Assembly: GCA_022843485.1 (NCBI GenBank)
Contig: JALHNM010000009.1
Location: forward strand, 32,567-96,566
From: Fimbriimonadaceae bacterium
Lineage (GTDB): Bacteria; Armatimonadota; Fimbriimonadia; Fimbriimonadales; Fimbriimonadaceae
Reading direction: 5' to 3'
DNA length: 64,000 nt
Positions 42,543-51,375 of the stretch are shown in pieces. The translations under genes and the position numbers were made by a program. Position 1 is the stretch's first letter, and each line of letters begins with the position of its first letter. The notes beneath the pieces are model-generated. The model was not told the DNA's origin. It searched no databases and saw nothing but the letters and a program-made list of their open reading frames with translations.

Positions 42543-43949
42543 GTGCCAGACGCCACCGTCGCGAGCCTCCAAGAGTGGCTCCGTGCCCATGAGGCCGAGC
42601 TCCTCAGTGACTACCGGACGCTCCTCCGGTTCCCTTCGATCGAGGCCGACCCACTCCCGAACGCACCGTTCGGCCAGGCCAACCGGGACGCCCTCGATTT
42701 CGTCCTCCAGCTGGGCCAGGGCTGGGGCATGGCCACTAAGGATCTCGAGGGCTACGCTGGGTACGCCGAGTTCGGCTCCGGCACTCCACTCGTGATGACC
42801 CTAGGCCACCTGGACGTGGTGCCGGTGGGTCCGGGGTGGTCGCACGAGCCGTTCGGCGCCGAGCTGGTGGACGGGTACGTCTACGCCAGGGGTGCGGTCG
42901 ACGACAAGGGCCCCACGATCGCCTCGTTCTACGCGTGCCGTGCCCTCCAGGCGGTGGTGGGCGACCCCGGAGTGCGGGTACGGGCCGTGTTCGGCTGTAA
43001 CGAGGAGTCGGGCTTCCGATGCGTCGAGCGCTACAACCAGACGGAGGAGGCCCCCACCTTCGGAGTAGCCCCCGACTCGGGGTGGCCGCTCTACCACGGT
43101 GAGAAGGGCATAGCCAACCTGTTCGTCGAATCGCCCCTTCCGGCAGGGGAGGTTGAACTCCTGAGCGTCGAAGGAGGCCAGCGCGGCAACATCGTGATCG
43201 ACTCGTGCCGGGCCCTCGCCCGGGTGACACCGGCCGCCCGACCCCACGTCGAGGCCAAAGTCGCGGGCCATTGGGACCGCAACGTCCGGGCCCGCTGGGA
43301 CGCCGACACGCTCCACATCGAGGCGACCGGCAAGGCGGCGCACGGCTCGATGCCCCACCTGGGCGACAACGCCGCCGCCCGGGTGTTCCGCTTCCTCCGC
43401 GAGGTGGCCCCGGCCAACGACCAGGCGGCCTTCGAACGGCTCCTCTCGTTCACCCACATCGGTGGCGAGGGGCTCGGCATCGCCGGGTCGGATCCCGAGA
43501 GCGGGCCCCTGACCAACAACGTCGGCGTCGTGGCGACGACCGAGGGACGGGTGCGGATGCAATGCAACGTCCGCTATCCAGTGACCTGGGCCGGGGAGGG
43601 CCTCCGGGCCCGGTGCGAGGCCCATCTCGACGACCTCGGCGAGGGCGATCGCCTGGCCCGGTTCGACGACTCCCCGCCGCTCTACTTCCCGATCGACCAC
43701 CCCCTCGTGGCCACCGTCTGCGACGTCTACGAGGAAGAGACCGGCGAGCGCGGCAAGCCGCGGACGATGGGCGGAGGCACGTACGCCCGGGCCGTCGCGA
43801 ACACAGTGAGCATCGGCACCGGCTGGGCCGGCGATGGGGACGCTCACGAGACCGACGAGCGCTGCGCGGTCGAGAGCCTCTTCAAGATGAGCAGGATCTA
43901 CGCCCACATTCTCTACCGGTTGGCGCAGCTCGCCGCCGAACGGACGTAG
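42543..43949 (+). CDS. M20-family dipeptidase (PepV/carnosinase-like)
   Basis: This 468-residue protein has the metal-binding motifs TLGHLDVVPVG, GYVYARGAVDDKGP (bridging Asp), FGCNEESGFRC (catalytic Glu-Glu), GVAPDSGWPL and a C-terminal GTYARAV with HETDERC. PepV-type enzymes are two-zinc dipeptidases that also accept beta-alanyl dipeptides. There is no signal peptide, so it is cytoplasmic. The start is GTG 42543, and a short gap of 7 bases leads to the PepSY protein gene, so they may be cotranscribed. Confidence 0.92.
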   Translation: MPDATVASLQEWLRAHEAELLSDYRTLLRFPSIEADPLPNAPFGQANRDALDFVLQLGQGWGMATKDLEGYAGYAEFGSGTPLVMTLGHLDVVPVGPGWSHEPFGAELVDGYVYARGAVDDKGPTIASFYACRALQAVVGDPGVRVRAVFGCNEESGFRCVERYNQTEEAPTFGVAPDSGWPLYHGEKGIANLFVESPLPAGEVELLSVEGGQRGNIVIDSCRALARVTPAARPHVEAKVAGHWDRNVRARWDADTLHIEATGKAAHGSMPHLGDNAAARVFRFLREVAPANDQAAFERLLSFTHIGGEGLGIAGSDPESGPLTNNVGVVATTEGRVRMQCNVRYPVTWAGEGLRARCEAHLDDLGEGDRLARFDDSPPLYFPIDHPLVATVCDVYEEETGERGKPRTMGGGTYARAVANTVSIGTGWAGDGDAHETDERCAVESLFKMSRIYAHILYRLAQLAAERT

Positions 43950-43956
43950 GGACACC

Positions 43957-44484
43957 GTGTACCATCGGCTCCGATCGCTCCATCGCTGGGTGGGCTTGGT
44001 CTGCGCCCTGTTCCTCCTGATCATTTCGGGGACGGGCCTGTTCCTCGCCCTCAAGTCCCGCTTCGACTGGATCCGCCCCCCCACGCAGACCGGGTCGGAG
44101 GTCGGCTCCCTCGCCGAAATCGTCCCGGTCTCCCGGGTGGTCGAGGCCGCCTTCGGGGCGGGATATCCGGAGCTGCGTTCGCGAGACGACATCGACCGCG
44201 TCGAGTACCACGCCTCGAAGAACGTGTTCAAGGTGCACAGCAAAAAGGGGTACCGGGAGGTCCAGGTTTGCGGAGGGACCGGCCGGGTCCTGGCCACCGG
44301 TCAGAGGAACGACCAGTTGCTCGAGAACATTCACGACCTGCGTTTCTTCCACCCGGTTTTGCGGGAGACGCTGCTCCCGGTCGTGGCAGTGGGCCTGTTC
44401 GGCCTTTCGTGCAGCGGCGTGGTCATCGCGTTGGTCCCGATCGTGAGACGGGCACGGTTCCGCAGGCAGAAGGCCGGTCGGTGA
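43957..44484 (+). CDS. PepSY-associated membrane protein
   Basis: The 175-residue product starts YHRLRSLHRWVGLVCALFLL, the typical N-terminal helix of PepSY-TM proteins, with SGTGLFLALKSRFDWIRPP. A soluble PepSY-like domain follows (RVEYHASKNVFKVHSKKGYR, VCGGTGRVLATGQR) and a C-terminal helix (VVAVGLFGLSCSGVVIALV). Such proteins are often tied to peptidase inhibition, metal or cytochrome redox systems. It is shorter than the four-helix PepSY-TM proteins. Start GTG 43957 lies 7 bases after the peptidase stop. Confidence 0.82.
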   Translation: MYHRLRSLHRWVGLVCALFLLIISGTGLFLALKSRFDWIRPPTQTGSEVGSLAEIVPVSRVVEAAFGAGYPELRSRDDIDRVEYHASKNVFKVHSKKGYREVQVCGGTGRVLATGQRNDQLLENIHDLRFFHPVLRETLLPVVAVGLFGLSCSGVVIALVPIVRRARFRRQKAGR

Positions 44485-44498
44485 CCCGACGGCCTTGG

Positions 44499-44504
44499 TA
44501 GCAT
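44499..44504 (+). promoter_or_regulatory. -10-like hexamer TAGCAT before ppa
   Basis: TAGCAT ends 7 bases before the ppa ATG. The spacer is CGAGGGG, so a partial Shine-Dalgarno sequence is squeezed between promoter and start. Confidence 0.42.
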
Positions 44505-44511
44505 CGAGGGG

Positions 44512-45027
44512 ATGTCCCTCCTGAACGTGCCGATCGGCCTGCGCGCCCCCGAAGAGGTGAACGTGATCATCGAGATCCCTCGCCTCAGCCAGAACAAGTA
44601 CGAGATGGACCCGGACCTCGGCATCATGCGGCTGGACCGGGTGCTGTTCTCGCCGCTCCACTACCCGGCGGACTACGGGTTCGTGCCCCAAACCCGCTAC
44701 GAGGACGGCGACCCAGTGGACGCCCTCGTCCTCGTCTCGCGTCCGACGTACCCGGGGGTGATCGTCGATGCCCGTCCCGTCGGCGTGCTCGAGATGCGGG
44801 ACGGCGGGCTGCCGGACGAGAAGATCATCTGTGTGGCGACCCGCGACCCGCGGTTCTCACCCCGGCGCACGCTCGCCGACATGAACCCCCACACCTTGGC
44901 GGAGATCATGCACTTCTTCGAGGTCTACAAGCAGCTTGAGAACAAGCAGGTCGAGATCCTAGGCTGGAAGGACCGCGACGACGCCATCGCCATCATCGAG
45001 AAGTACCGTCTCGACCGACCGCGTTAG
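44512..45027 (+). CDS. ppa: Inorganic pyrophosphatase, family I
   Basis: The 171-residue product has IEIPRLSQNKYEMD, the metal-binding signature DGDPVDALVL, YPADYGFVPQT and AEIMHFFEVYKQLENK. It hydrolyses pyrophosphate from biosynthetic reactions, including nucleotide-sugar synthesis, in the cytoplasm. Length matches hexameric bacterial enzymes. It is convergent with the HNH gene, 5 bases apart. Confidence 0.96.
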   Translation: MSLLNVPIGLRAPEEVNVIIEIPRLSQNKYEMDPDLGIMRLDRVLFSPLHYPADYGFVPQTRYEDGDPVDALVLVSRPTYPGVIVDARPVGVLEMRDGGLPDEKIICVATRDPRFSPRRTLADMNPHTLAEIMHFFEVYKQLENKQVEILGWKDRDDAIAIIEKYRLDRPR

Positions 45028-45032
45028 GCGGG

Positions 45033-45563
45033 TCAGTTGACCGTGTCGAACTCTTCGAAGATCGGCAAGTAGAACTGCCAGTCAGTGCGCTGGCGGGCGC
45101 GAAGGTACTTCGGGAGCGAGAGGTACGGCACATAGTGGGGCCGCCGCGGCTTCGTCCGTAGCCTCATGTTCGCTTGCGTCGGCGTCTTATCGCCCTTCTT
45201 AAGGTTGCACCTTCGGCAGCACGCGACGAGGTTGTCCCACGTGTGCGGCCCACCGCACCAGCGGGGCACGACGTGGTCGATCGTGAGGTCCTTGCGCGAC
45301 CCGCAATACTGACAGGTGTAGTTGTCCCGGGCGAGAACCGAGTGCCGTGAGAGCCGGAGCTGCGGCATCGGCCGGCGCACCTGGTAACGCATCTTCACGA
45401 CCGACGGCGCGGTGAACCGGCCGCTGCTCGTCGCCACCGGGCGCTCGGACTGTTCGAGCACGTCCGCCTTGCCGAGAAGCACAAGCGTCACGGCCCGGCG
45501 TAGGTTGCACACGTTCAGCGGCTCATAGTTCGCGTTCAACAACAGGACGTCGTGTATCGACAT
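45033..45563 (-). CDS. HNH endonuclease-family protein
   Basis: This 176-residue protein starts IHDVLLLNANYEPLNVCNLR. The HNH/zinc domain has RDNYTCQYCGSRKDLTIDH, VVPRWCGGPHTWDNLVACC and RRCNLKKGDKTP, with paired CxxC zinc ligands and the DH-N-K core. It is a common chromosomal single-gene family; its cellular role is not defined, and no intein, restriction or phage partner is nearby. The start ATG 45563 has no -10-like hexamer close by, unlike most gene heads here; instead an orphan terminator lies 48-81 bases upstream. Confidence 0.92.
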   Translation of the reverse strand: MSIHDVLLLNANYEPLNVCNLRRAVTLVLLGKADVLEQSERPVATSSGRFTAPSVVKMRYQVRRPMPQLRLSRHSVLARDNYTCQYCGSRKDLTIDHVVPRWCGGPHTWDNLVACCRRCNLKKGDKTPTQANMRLRTKPRRPHYVPYLSLPKYLRARQRTDWQFYLPIFEEFDTVN

Positions 45564-45610
45564 GGGTCACGCTCCGGGGAGGTTCGGGGTCCGAGGGGAC
45601 GTGTCGGTAA

Positions 45611-45644
45611 GAAAAAGGGCCCGCACGCACAAGCATGCGGGCCC
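45611..45644 (-). terminator. Strong orphan terminator upstream of the HNH gene
   Basis: On the minus strand GGGCCCGCATGC and GCGTGCGGGCCC form a 12-bp stem (one U-G pair) with a UUGU loop, followed by TTTTTC. No minus-strand gene lies upstream to be terminated, so it should end a short RNA or attenuate the HNH transcript. Confidence 0.85.
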
Positions 45645-45737
45645 CGGCGAGGGCCGGACACAGACCGGCGCGTTATCGTGTCCGCCCACATGGGCGGACG
45701 CACTCGGCTCACCAGGTCAGGCGTAGAGTTCCTCACC
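45611..45737 (-). ncRNA. Candidate structured leader or small RNA (about 127 nt)
   Basis: TACAAT on the minus strand (45749-45744) could start a transcript near 45737. It would contain a hairpin GTCCGCCC/GGGCGGAC (45680-45699), a hairpin GCCGG/CCGGC (45653-45669) and the terminator at 45617-45644. The HNH gene lies 48 bases beyond the T-tract. Either an attenuator that controls HNH expression or an independent small RNA fits. No known riboswitch consensus was recognised. An in-frame peptide from GTG 45736 spans the same bases and is an alternative. Confidence 0.45.
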
Positions 45738-45743
45738 GACACC

Positions 45744-45749
45744 ATTGTA
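45744..45749 (-). promoter_or_regulatory. -10 element TACAAT for the leader/small RNA
   Basis: TACAAT is near-consensus; the -35 region (around CTTCCA) is weak. Confidence 0.4.
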
Positions 45750-45861
45750 AACGATTTGGAGCCTGGAAGTGGCGCGGGCTTCACACAACCTTAACATTTT
45801 TCCCACTGGGCCAGGCCCTCCGGTACCACGGGTCGGGCAGGCTCGAACGGGGCCTCCAAGG

Positions 45862-45867
45862 TAATTT
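45862..45867 (+). promoter_or_regulatory. -10-like hexamer TAATTT before purD
   Basis: TAATTT ends 6 bases before GTG 45874 in an otherwise GC-rich context. Confidence 0.38.
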
Positions 45868-45873
45868 GTCCGG

Positions 45874-47118
45874 GTGAGGGTTCTCATCGTGGGTTCTGGC
45901 GGGCGAGAGCACGCCCTCGGGTGGCGCTTAGCGAGCGAGGCGGACGTCCATTCGGCCCCCGGCAACCCCGGCCTGGCCGGTCTCGGGGAGACTCACCCCG
46001 TCGCGGTTGCCGAGACGGAGGGGATCGTCGACCTGAGCCGCCGGATCGAGCCGGACCTCGTGGTCGTCGGGCCGGAGGCCCCGCTCATCGACGGCCTCGC
46101 CGACGCTCTTCGGGCCGCAGGCCAGACCGTGCTCGGCCCCGACCGGGCGGCCGCCCGGCTCGAGGCGAGCAAGGCGTTCTCGAAGGCCCTTATGCTCCGG
46201 GCCGGCGTCCCGACTGCGGCCTCGGCGACCTTCACGAGCGCCGACCCGGCTTCCGCCTTCGACTACGTACGGGCACGGTTCGACCAGGGTGTCGGCGTCG
46301 CGGTCAAGGCGAGCGGGGCCGCACTCGGCAAGGGCGTCGTGGTCTGCGACCGGCTCGAGCCCGCGCTCGCCGCCGTCGAGTCGATGCTCGTGGCCGGCGA
46401 CCTGGGCGAAGCTGGGCGGGAGGTCGTCGTGGAAGACCGGCTCGTCGGCCGAGAGTTCTCCCTCCTCACCCTCTTGAACGAGCAAGGTTTCCAAAGCCTC
46501 CCCGTCGCGCAGGACTACAAGCGCCTCGGCGACGGGGACGAGGGGCCGAACACCGGAGGCATGGGCAGCGCCTCGCCCGTGCCATGGCTCGAACCCGAGT
46601 TGGTGGCCGAAGCGGAGCGCACCGTTGTGGCACCGGTCGTGGCGGCCCTTGGCGTGCCTTACCGGGGAGTGCTCTTCAGCGGCCTCATGGTGGTAGACGG
46701 CCGGCCGATGTGCCTTGAGTACAACGTCCGGTTCGGCGACCCGGAAACTCAGACCGTGGTTCGGCGGTGCGGGGCGGGCTTCCTGGAGGCGCTCCTGGCG
46801 ACGGCCCGGGGCGAGCCGATCCCGCCCGTCGAAACCCGCCCCGAGGCCGCCGTCACGGTCGTGGTGGCGAGCCCGGGGTACCCAGCAACGTCGACGACCG
46901 GTCTTCCCGTCGAGATCGGTTCGCTCCCGGACGGCGTCGTCGCGTTCCACGCCGGGACTCGCCTAGGGGCAGCCGGGCTCGAGTCGGCGGGTGGGCGGGT
47001 GCTCGGACTCAGCGCCGTCGGGCCCACGCTCGAGGCCGCCCGCGAGGCCGCCTATGCCGGGGTGGCCGCCGTCCGGCTCGACGGGGCCCAACGGCGCGCG
47101 GACATCGGTCGCTTCTGA
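45874..47118 (+). CDS. purD: Phosphoribosylamine-glycine ligase
   Basis: The 414-residue product starts MRVLIVGSGGREHALGWRL, the diagnostic GARS N-terminus. It has VVVGPEAPLIDGL, SKAFSKALMLRAGVPTA, ATP-grasp loops (VKASGAALGKGVVV), the signature VRFGDPETQ and a C-terminal GARS domain. It makes glycinamide ribonucleotide, step two of purine synthesis. GTG 45874 follows TAATTT by 6 bases. It is the last metabolic gene before the second polysaccharide locus. Confidence 0.96.
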   Translation: MRVLIVGSGGREHALGWRLASEADVHSAPGNPGLAGLGETHPVAVAETEGIVDLSRRIEPDLVVVGPEAPLIDGLADALRAAGQTVLGPDRAAARLEASKAFSKALMLRAGVPTAASATFTSADPASAFDYVRARFDQGVGVAVKASGAALGKGVVVCDRLEPALAAVESMLVAGDLGEAGREVVVEDRLVGREFSLLTLLNEQGFQSLPVAQDYKRLGDGDEGPNTGGMGSASPVPWLEPELVAEAERTVVAPVVAALGVPYRGVLFSGLMVVDGRPMCLEYNVRFGDPETQTVVRRCGAGFLEALLATARGEPIPPVETRPEAAVTVVVASPGYPATSTTGLPVEIGSLPDGVVAFHAGTRLGAAGLESAGGRVLGLSAVGPTLEAAREAAYAGVAAVRLDGAQRRADIGRF

Positions 47119-47158
47119 CCCCCAGACCGCGTCGCCGGGCGCCTTCGGGCCGTCCCTG

Positions 47159-47164
47159 TATAAT
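47159..47164 (+). promoter_or_regulatory. Consensus -10 TATAAT before the wza-like gene
   Basis: TATAAT ends 13 bases before ATG 47178. AGGGG at 47167-47170 lies between them. It probably drives the long second polysaccharide operon. Confidence 0.55.
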
Positions 47165-47177
47165 CAGGGGTCGATCG

Positions 47178-48539
47178 ATGCGGAGTCTTGCGGTCTTGGC
47201 GTTGGTGTGGGTTGGGTCGGGATTGGCCCCCGCCCAACCGGTGCCCGCGACCGTCCGCGTCGGGGACACGCTCACCGTCTTCGTAGACGGCTACGAGGAG
47301 TACAGCGGCGACTTTATCGTCCAAGCCGACGGGTCGATCTATGCGCCCATCGTCGAGAGGCTCGTCGTCGCGGGCCGGACGACAGTCCAAGTCCAAGCGG
47401 AGGTCCGACGCCGCCTCCTCCGACAGCTCCGGCGGGTGAGCGTCTCCGTACTCATCAAGGAGCAGCGCAAGCGCTCGGTCGCCGTGCACAGCCCTGACGG
47501 GACGGTCAACCAGGTCGAGATCCCGGATTCCCGTGACCTTCGCGGCGTCCTTGCCGGCTCCGGGCTACGCGGGAAGCCGGACGAACTCGTCGCCACCGTG
47601 TTCCGCGAGGGGAAGGCCATCCAAATGGTGCCCGTGGACCGGCTGTTCCAAGGCGACCCCGAGGTGTGGAACGGTCGGGTCGAACCGGACGACGTCGTCG
47701 TCGTCCTCTCCCGAGAGTCGGTGCCCGTGTGGGTGGTCGGCGCCGTCGCAAAGCCCGGGCTCCTCCGGGTGCGACCGGGAACGACCGTCCAGCAGACGGT
47801 CGCCTCGGCGGGGGGGCTCACCTTCCCCGAGGACATCCCGGTCTCCGACATCCGCCTCTCGGTCCGCAAGGCCGACGGTTCGGAGACCTCCGTCACCGAA
47901 GACTCCACCGAGGTCGTCCAGCCGGGAGACACCGTCTACGCCCGCATCCCGCGTCTGATCCGTGTGAGCGTCCTCGGTTGGGTGAACCGGGTGACCGACG
48001 CCCGGATCCGCGAAGAGTCGAAGCTTGCCGACGCCATCGCCTTCGCAGGCGGGGTCAGGGAGACGGGTGCCGCGAGTCGGGTGCTCGTCTTCCGCGGCTC
48101 GGACATGATGACGGCGAGCGCCACGGTCAAAGATGACCGGCTCGAGGCGGCCCAACTCGCGCTCCAAGACGGCGACGTCGTCTTCGTGCCCCAGAACCAG
48201 GATCAGTTCTACGTGATCGGCCGGGTCGGAAGGCCGGGCGCGTTCCCGATGCTCGAAGGCCGCGCCTATAGGCTCAGCGACGCCCTCGGTCTGGCCCAAG
48301 GGATCGATAGCCTGGGAACACCCCGACGGATGGCGATCGTCCGGCCCACTGTGGGCGGGAAGTACGTCACGATCCCCGTCGATTTCGACCTGTGGTACCG
48401 CGACGGAAAGGCCGAGGCCAACCCCGAGGTCTTGCCCGGAGACTTCGTCTTCGTCTCGACCGCCCGCCAGAACTTGCTCGACCAGGTGTCGCGGATCATC
48501 TCGACGTTCCTCGTCGTCGACGCCGTCTTCCGGAGGTGA
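47178..48539 (+). CDS. Wza-like polysaccharide export protein
   Basis: This 453-residue protein starts with a signal peptide (SLAVLALVWVGSGLAPA). It has the Poly_export domain (VRVGDTLTVFVDGYEEYSGD, FIVQADGSIYAPIVERL), then SLBB-type beta-grasp repeats (VWVVGAVAKPGLLRVRPG, VSVLGWVNRVTDARIR, FYVIGRVGRPGAFPMLEGRA). Wza-type proteins form the outer-membrane exit channel. Unlike E. coli Wza, no lipobox Cys is present after the signal peptide. A hydrophobic C-terminal helix (IISTFLVVDAVF) may cross the outer membrane. It is the first gene of a plus-strand run to 61.1 kb. Confidence 0.88.
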   Translation: MRSLAVLALVWVGSGLAPAQPVPATVRVGDTLTVFVDGYEEYSGDFIVQADGSIYAPIVERLVVAGRTTVQVQAEVRRRLLRQLRRVSVSVLIKEQRKRSVAVHSPDGTVNQVEIPDSRDLRGVLAGSGLRGKPDELVATVFREGKAIQMVPVDRLFQGDPEVWNGRVEPDDVVVVLSRESVPVWVVGAVAKPGLLRVRPGTTVQQTVASAGGLTFPEDIPVSDIRLSVRKADGSETSVTEDSTEVVQPGDTVYARIPRLIRVSVLGWVNRVTDARIREESKLADAIAFAGGVRETGAASRVLVFRGSDMMTASATVKDDRLEAAQLALQDGDVVFVPQNQDQFYVIGRVGRPGAFPMLEGRAYRLSDALGLAQGIDSLGTPRRMAIVRPTVGGKYVTIPVDFDLWYRDGKAEANPEVLPGDFVFVSTARQNLLDQVSRIISTFLVVDAVFRR

Positions 48540-48542
48540 CCG

Positions 48543-49172
48543 ATGGGATCCGCTCACGACGCCCTTAAGCGCACCGCCGACCTGGTCCTCGGGACGGCCG
48601 CGCTGGTCGTGCTCTCGCCGGTCATGGCCGCGGTCGCGATGGCAGTCAAGCTCTCGTCCCCAGGGCCGGTCTTCTACCGTCAGGCCCGGCTCGGGCGGGG
48701 GGCTCGACCGTTCCGCATCTACAAGTTCCGATCCATGGTGACCAATGCGCCCGACCTGCGCAACGCCGACGGGTCCGCGTTCTCGGGCGACGAAGACCCC
48801 CGGGTCACGAAGGTGGGACGGTTCATCCGCAAGACCAGCCTCGACGAACTCCCCCAGTTCATCAACGTCGTCCTCGGCGACATGAGCCTCGTCGGACCAC
48901 GCCCGGACCAGGTCGACCAGATCCAGTACTACAGCGACGAGGAGAGGGCCAAGCTCCTCGTGAAGCCCGGCATCACCGGCCTCGCCCAAATCAGCGGGCG
49001 GAACACGATCTCGTGGGAGGAACGCAAGCGGCTCGACGTCGAGTACGTCCATCGGCGCACGTTGATCCTCGACGCCTCGATCGTGCTGCGGACCGTGCCC
49101 TACGTACTGCTACAGCGAGGGGTGAACGCACCGGGGGCGGGCGGCGAGACGACCGGAGGGCCCAGAACGTGA
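48543..49172 (+). CDS. Phosphoglycosyl transferase (initiating sugar-1-phosphate transferase, PglC-type)
   Basis: This 209-residue protein contains only the catalytic domain of the RfbP/WcaJ family. A single membrane segment ([20 protein letters not shown]) is followed by [51 protein letters not shown] and [13 protein letters not shown]. It transfers sugar-1-phosphate from a nucleotide sugar to undecaprenyl phosphate, starting repeat-unit assembly. It is the only such initiator in the window. The gene lies 3 bases after wza, and its stop overlaps the GNAT start as GTGA. Confidence 0.93.
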   Translation: MGSAHDALKRTADLVLGTAALVVLSPVMAAVAMAVKLSSPGPVFYRQARLGRGARPFRIYKFRSMVTNAPDLRNADGSAFSGDEDPRVTKVGRFIRKTSLDELPQFINVVLGDMSLVGPRPDQVDQIQYYSDEERAKLLVKPGITGLAQISGRNTISWEERKRLDVEYVHRRTLILDASIVLRTVPYVLLQRGVNAPGAGGETTGGPRT

Positions 49173-50086
49173 CGCTGGACGGGCTCGATCCCGCCCTCGC
49201 CGGACGCTTCCGACCCGATCCAGCACTCGCCGCGTTCGGGCATGAGACTGCTGCCCGCGAGGTGGTCTCCGCCCAGATCGCGGGCCGGAGGCGTACGGCG
49301 CTCGGCGAGTGGGTCGGCTCCTCGGCAATGGCGACCCTCGGCCGGGACGACTGGGACAGCGAGGTGCTCCGTCGCGCGTGCGGACGGGTCGACCTCTGGG
49401 CGGCCCCGGGTGTCCCGTCTGCCGAAGCAGCCGCGTTCGGGGCCTGGGTCGCCGACTCGGTCAGGGCGGCTGTGCTGGACTACGTCGTTTGCCGCCTACC
49501 CGCGGCCGACGTCGCACCCCTTCAGGCCCTCGAAGCGTTGGGCTGGAGGGTCGTGGATGTGCTCGAGACCTTCGCCGAAACCCCTCGCCCAGCCCCGGTC
49601 GACGGGGTCCGGCCCCACCGGCCCGAGGATCGAGACGAGGTCCTCGCCATCGGTCGGGAGAGCTTTGAGGAGAGCCGGTTCGCGACCGACCCGGTGCTGG
49701 GGCCGGACGTGTCACGCCGTGTTCACGACGTGTGGACTCGGAACTCGCTCCACGGCCTCGCCGCACGCGAGGTTTTGGTCGCCGAGGGCCAAGCGGGTGG
49801 GGCGGTCGAAGGGTTCCTTACCTGTCAACTGCGCGACTGTCCCGGCGACGTCCGCATCGGGACGATCGCGCTCGTGGCCACTGCGGGTCATGCTCGGGGC
49901 CGCGGCGTCGGTCGGAGGTTGGTCGAGGCATCGGTCGAGTGGTTCCGGGGCCAAGGCTGCGCCCTCGTCACCGTCGGGACTCAGGCGAGCAACGCCGCCG
50001 CCCTCCGGCTCTATGAGAACGCGGGGTTCCGGGCGGTCTCGACGTCCGTCACGCTCCGATGGGCCCGGGGGGAGGCCCAGGTATAG
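49169..50086 (+). CDS. GNAT-family N-acetyltransferase
   Basis: The 305-residue product has a poorly conserved N-terminal half and a GNAT domain from about residue 145: VRPHRPEDRDEVLAIGRESF, TIALVATAGHARGRGVGRRL (acetyl-CoA loop), VTVGTQASNAAALRLYENAG. This resembles WecD/TDP-fucosamine acetyltransferases, which acetylate an amino sugar nucleotide. An amino sugar in the polymer is therefore likely. GTG 49169 overlaps the upstream stop (GTGA), and TAGTG joins its stop to the next gene. Confidence 0.87.
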   Translation: MTLDGLDPALAGRFRPDPALAAFGHETAAREVVSAQIAGRRRTALGEWVGSSAMATLGRDDWDSEVLRRACGRVDLWAAPGVPSAEAAAFGAWVADSVRAAVLDYVVCRLPAADVAPLQALEALGWRVVDVLETFAETPRPAPVDGVRPHRPEDRDEVLAIGRESFEESRFATDPVLGPDVSRRVHDVWTRNSLHGLAAREVLVAEGQAGGAVEGFLTCQLRDCPGDVRIGTIALVATAGHARGRGVGRRLVEASVEWFRGQGCALVTVGTQASNAAALRLYENAGFRAVSTSVTLRWARGEAQV

Positions 50087-51375
50087 TGCCCGGCAACCCG
50101 GACACCCCGGTCGGCCCCTCGATGTACGCGGAACCTACGGCGCCCGGCCCCATCGCCCCCCCGCCTGACGCGCGGCGCCGGGTGACCTTCACCGCCGTGA
50201 TCGCGGCCGTAGGCGCCCTCACCGCGATCCTCGTCGTCCGCCTCCAACCTCCGGTCTTCCGAGCGGAGGCGAACTTGGTGCTCCCCTTGGGCGCGGCCCC
50301 GGGGGCGGCCCAACAGTTGACGCCGGCGAGCGGAGGCCTTCTGCAACGAGGCGCCACGCCGCTCGATTTCCTTGCCGGCCTCCTCCAGAGCCGGCGCACC
50401 CTCGATGGCCTCGCCAAGGAAAGCGGCTTGCGAGTGGCCGTCGTCGAGCGGATGTACAAGGTCACACCCCTCACGAACTCCAACCAGATCCAAGTGCGTG
50501 TCGAGCATAACGATCGTGACCTGGCCCAGCGGCTCGTGACCAAGTCACTCACCGACCTCTCCGCGTTGAACCGGGAGATCACGCTTGCGCTCGCCGAAGA
50601 ACAGGCGAAGAACCTGAAAGCTGCCGTCGCGGCCAAGGAGAACGACCTTAAGGGGCTCGAGCGGCAGATCGTGAGCCTCCAGCGCGACGCGACGAGCCCG
50701 ATCAACCCCGAGACGCCGTACGTGGCGGCCGAGGCGTTCCGGGCTCTGTTCGAGGCCCAGCGGGAGGTCACTGTGGCTGAAGCCGCGGTCGAGGCGAAGC
50801 GCCGGGCCGCCACCGCATCGGGCCAGTCCGAACTGGTGCTCCCCGAGTCGGCGGGGGGCACCGAGTTTTGGCGCAAGACGCTCGACGAGGCCGAGATCAA
50901 GTACCGGCAGGCCCGGGCCGAGTTCACCCCCGAGAGCCCTCGCTACCGGAAGGCGAAGGACGAGTACGAACAGACCAAGGCCCAGTTCCGCGAAGCGGTT
51001 CGCAGAGCCGTGCTGGCCGTCCAGACCGACGTCGACCCCGACATGGCGGAGCTCGTCGCTAAGCGCGCCGTGGCCCGCGAGGTGCTCCGCCAGGCGCGGG
51101 CCGTCGCGAGCGTGGCGCCCGTCGAGTCGGCCGAAGTCCAGAAGCTCATCCGGCAGATCGAACTCGCCAACCGGGTCTACGGCCAAGTCCGGCTGCGGTA
51201 CGAAGAGGCCGTTCTCGCCGCGATCGTCGGGGAGACTCGGTGGAGCGTCCTGGTCCCCCCGTTCGTCTGGGACGAACCGGTGAACAAGGGCCTGTTCACC
51301 CCGGCCCTCCTCGGCCTCGTCTCGGGAGGGATCATGGGATGGCTGATCGGCGGGCTACGGCCGCGCAAGGCTTGA
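50086..51375 (+). CDS. Wzz-type chain-length determinant without kinase domain
   Basis: This 429-residue protein has a first helix near residues 37-55 (FTAVIAAVGALTAILVV), a long periplasmic region with coiled coil (about 160-360) and a second helix (LFTPALLGLVSGGIMGWLI). It ends right after the second helix, so it has no ATPase. It should set polymer length for the second Wzy. GTG 50086 shares one base with the GNAT stop (TAGTG); ATG 50122 or 50059 are alternatives. The stop overlaps the flippase start (TTGA). Confidence 0.83.
   Translation: MPGNPDTPVGPSMYAEPTAPGPIAPPPDARRRVTFTAVIAAVGALTAILVVRLQPPVFRAEANLVLPLGAAPGAAQQLTPASGGLLQRGATPLDFLAGLLQSRRTLDGLAKESGLRVAVVERMYKVTPLTNSNQIQVRVEHNDRDLAQRLVTKSLTDLSALNREITLALAEEQAKNLKAAVAAKENDLKGLERQIVSLQRDATSPINPETPYVAAEAFRALFEAQREVTVAEAAVEAKRRAATASGQSELVLPESAGGTEFWRKTLDEAEIKYRQARAEFTPESPRYRKAKDEYEQTKAQFREAVRRAVLAVQTDVDPDMAELVAKRAVAREVLRQARAVASVAPVESAEVQKLIRQIELANRVYGQVRLRYEEAVLAAIVGETRWSVLVPPFVWDEPVNKGLFTPALLGLVSGGIMGWLIGGLRPRKA

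Noticed and set aside
45536..45784. Minus-strand open frame covering the hairpins upstream of the HNH gene and running into its start
   Set aside because: Its sequence is dominated by the hairpin repeats and has no recognisable protein character; an RNA explanation fits better. A short peptide from GTG 45736 remains possible.
50059..50085. ATG 50059 as the Wzz start
   Set aside because: It would overlap the GNAT gene by 28 bases; GTG 50086, sharing one base with the stop, fits the window's coupling habit better. Not fully excluded.
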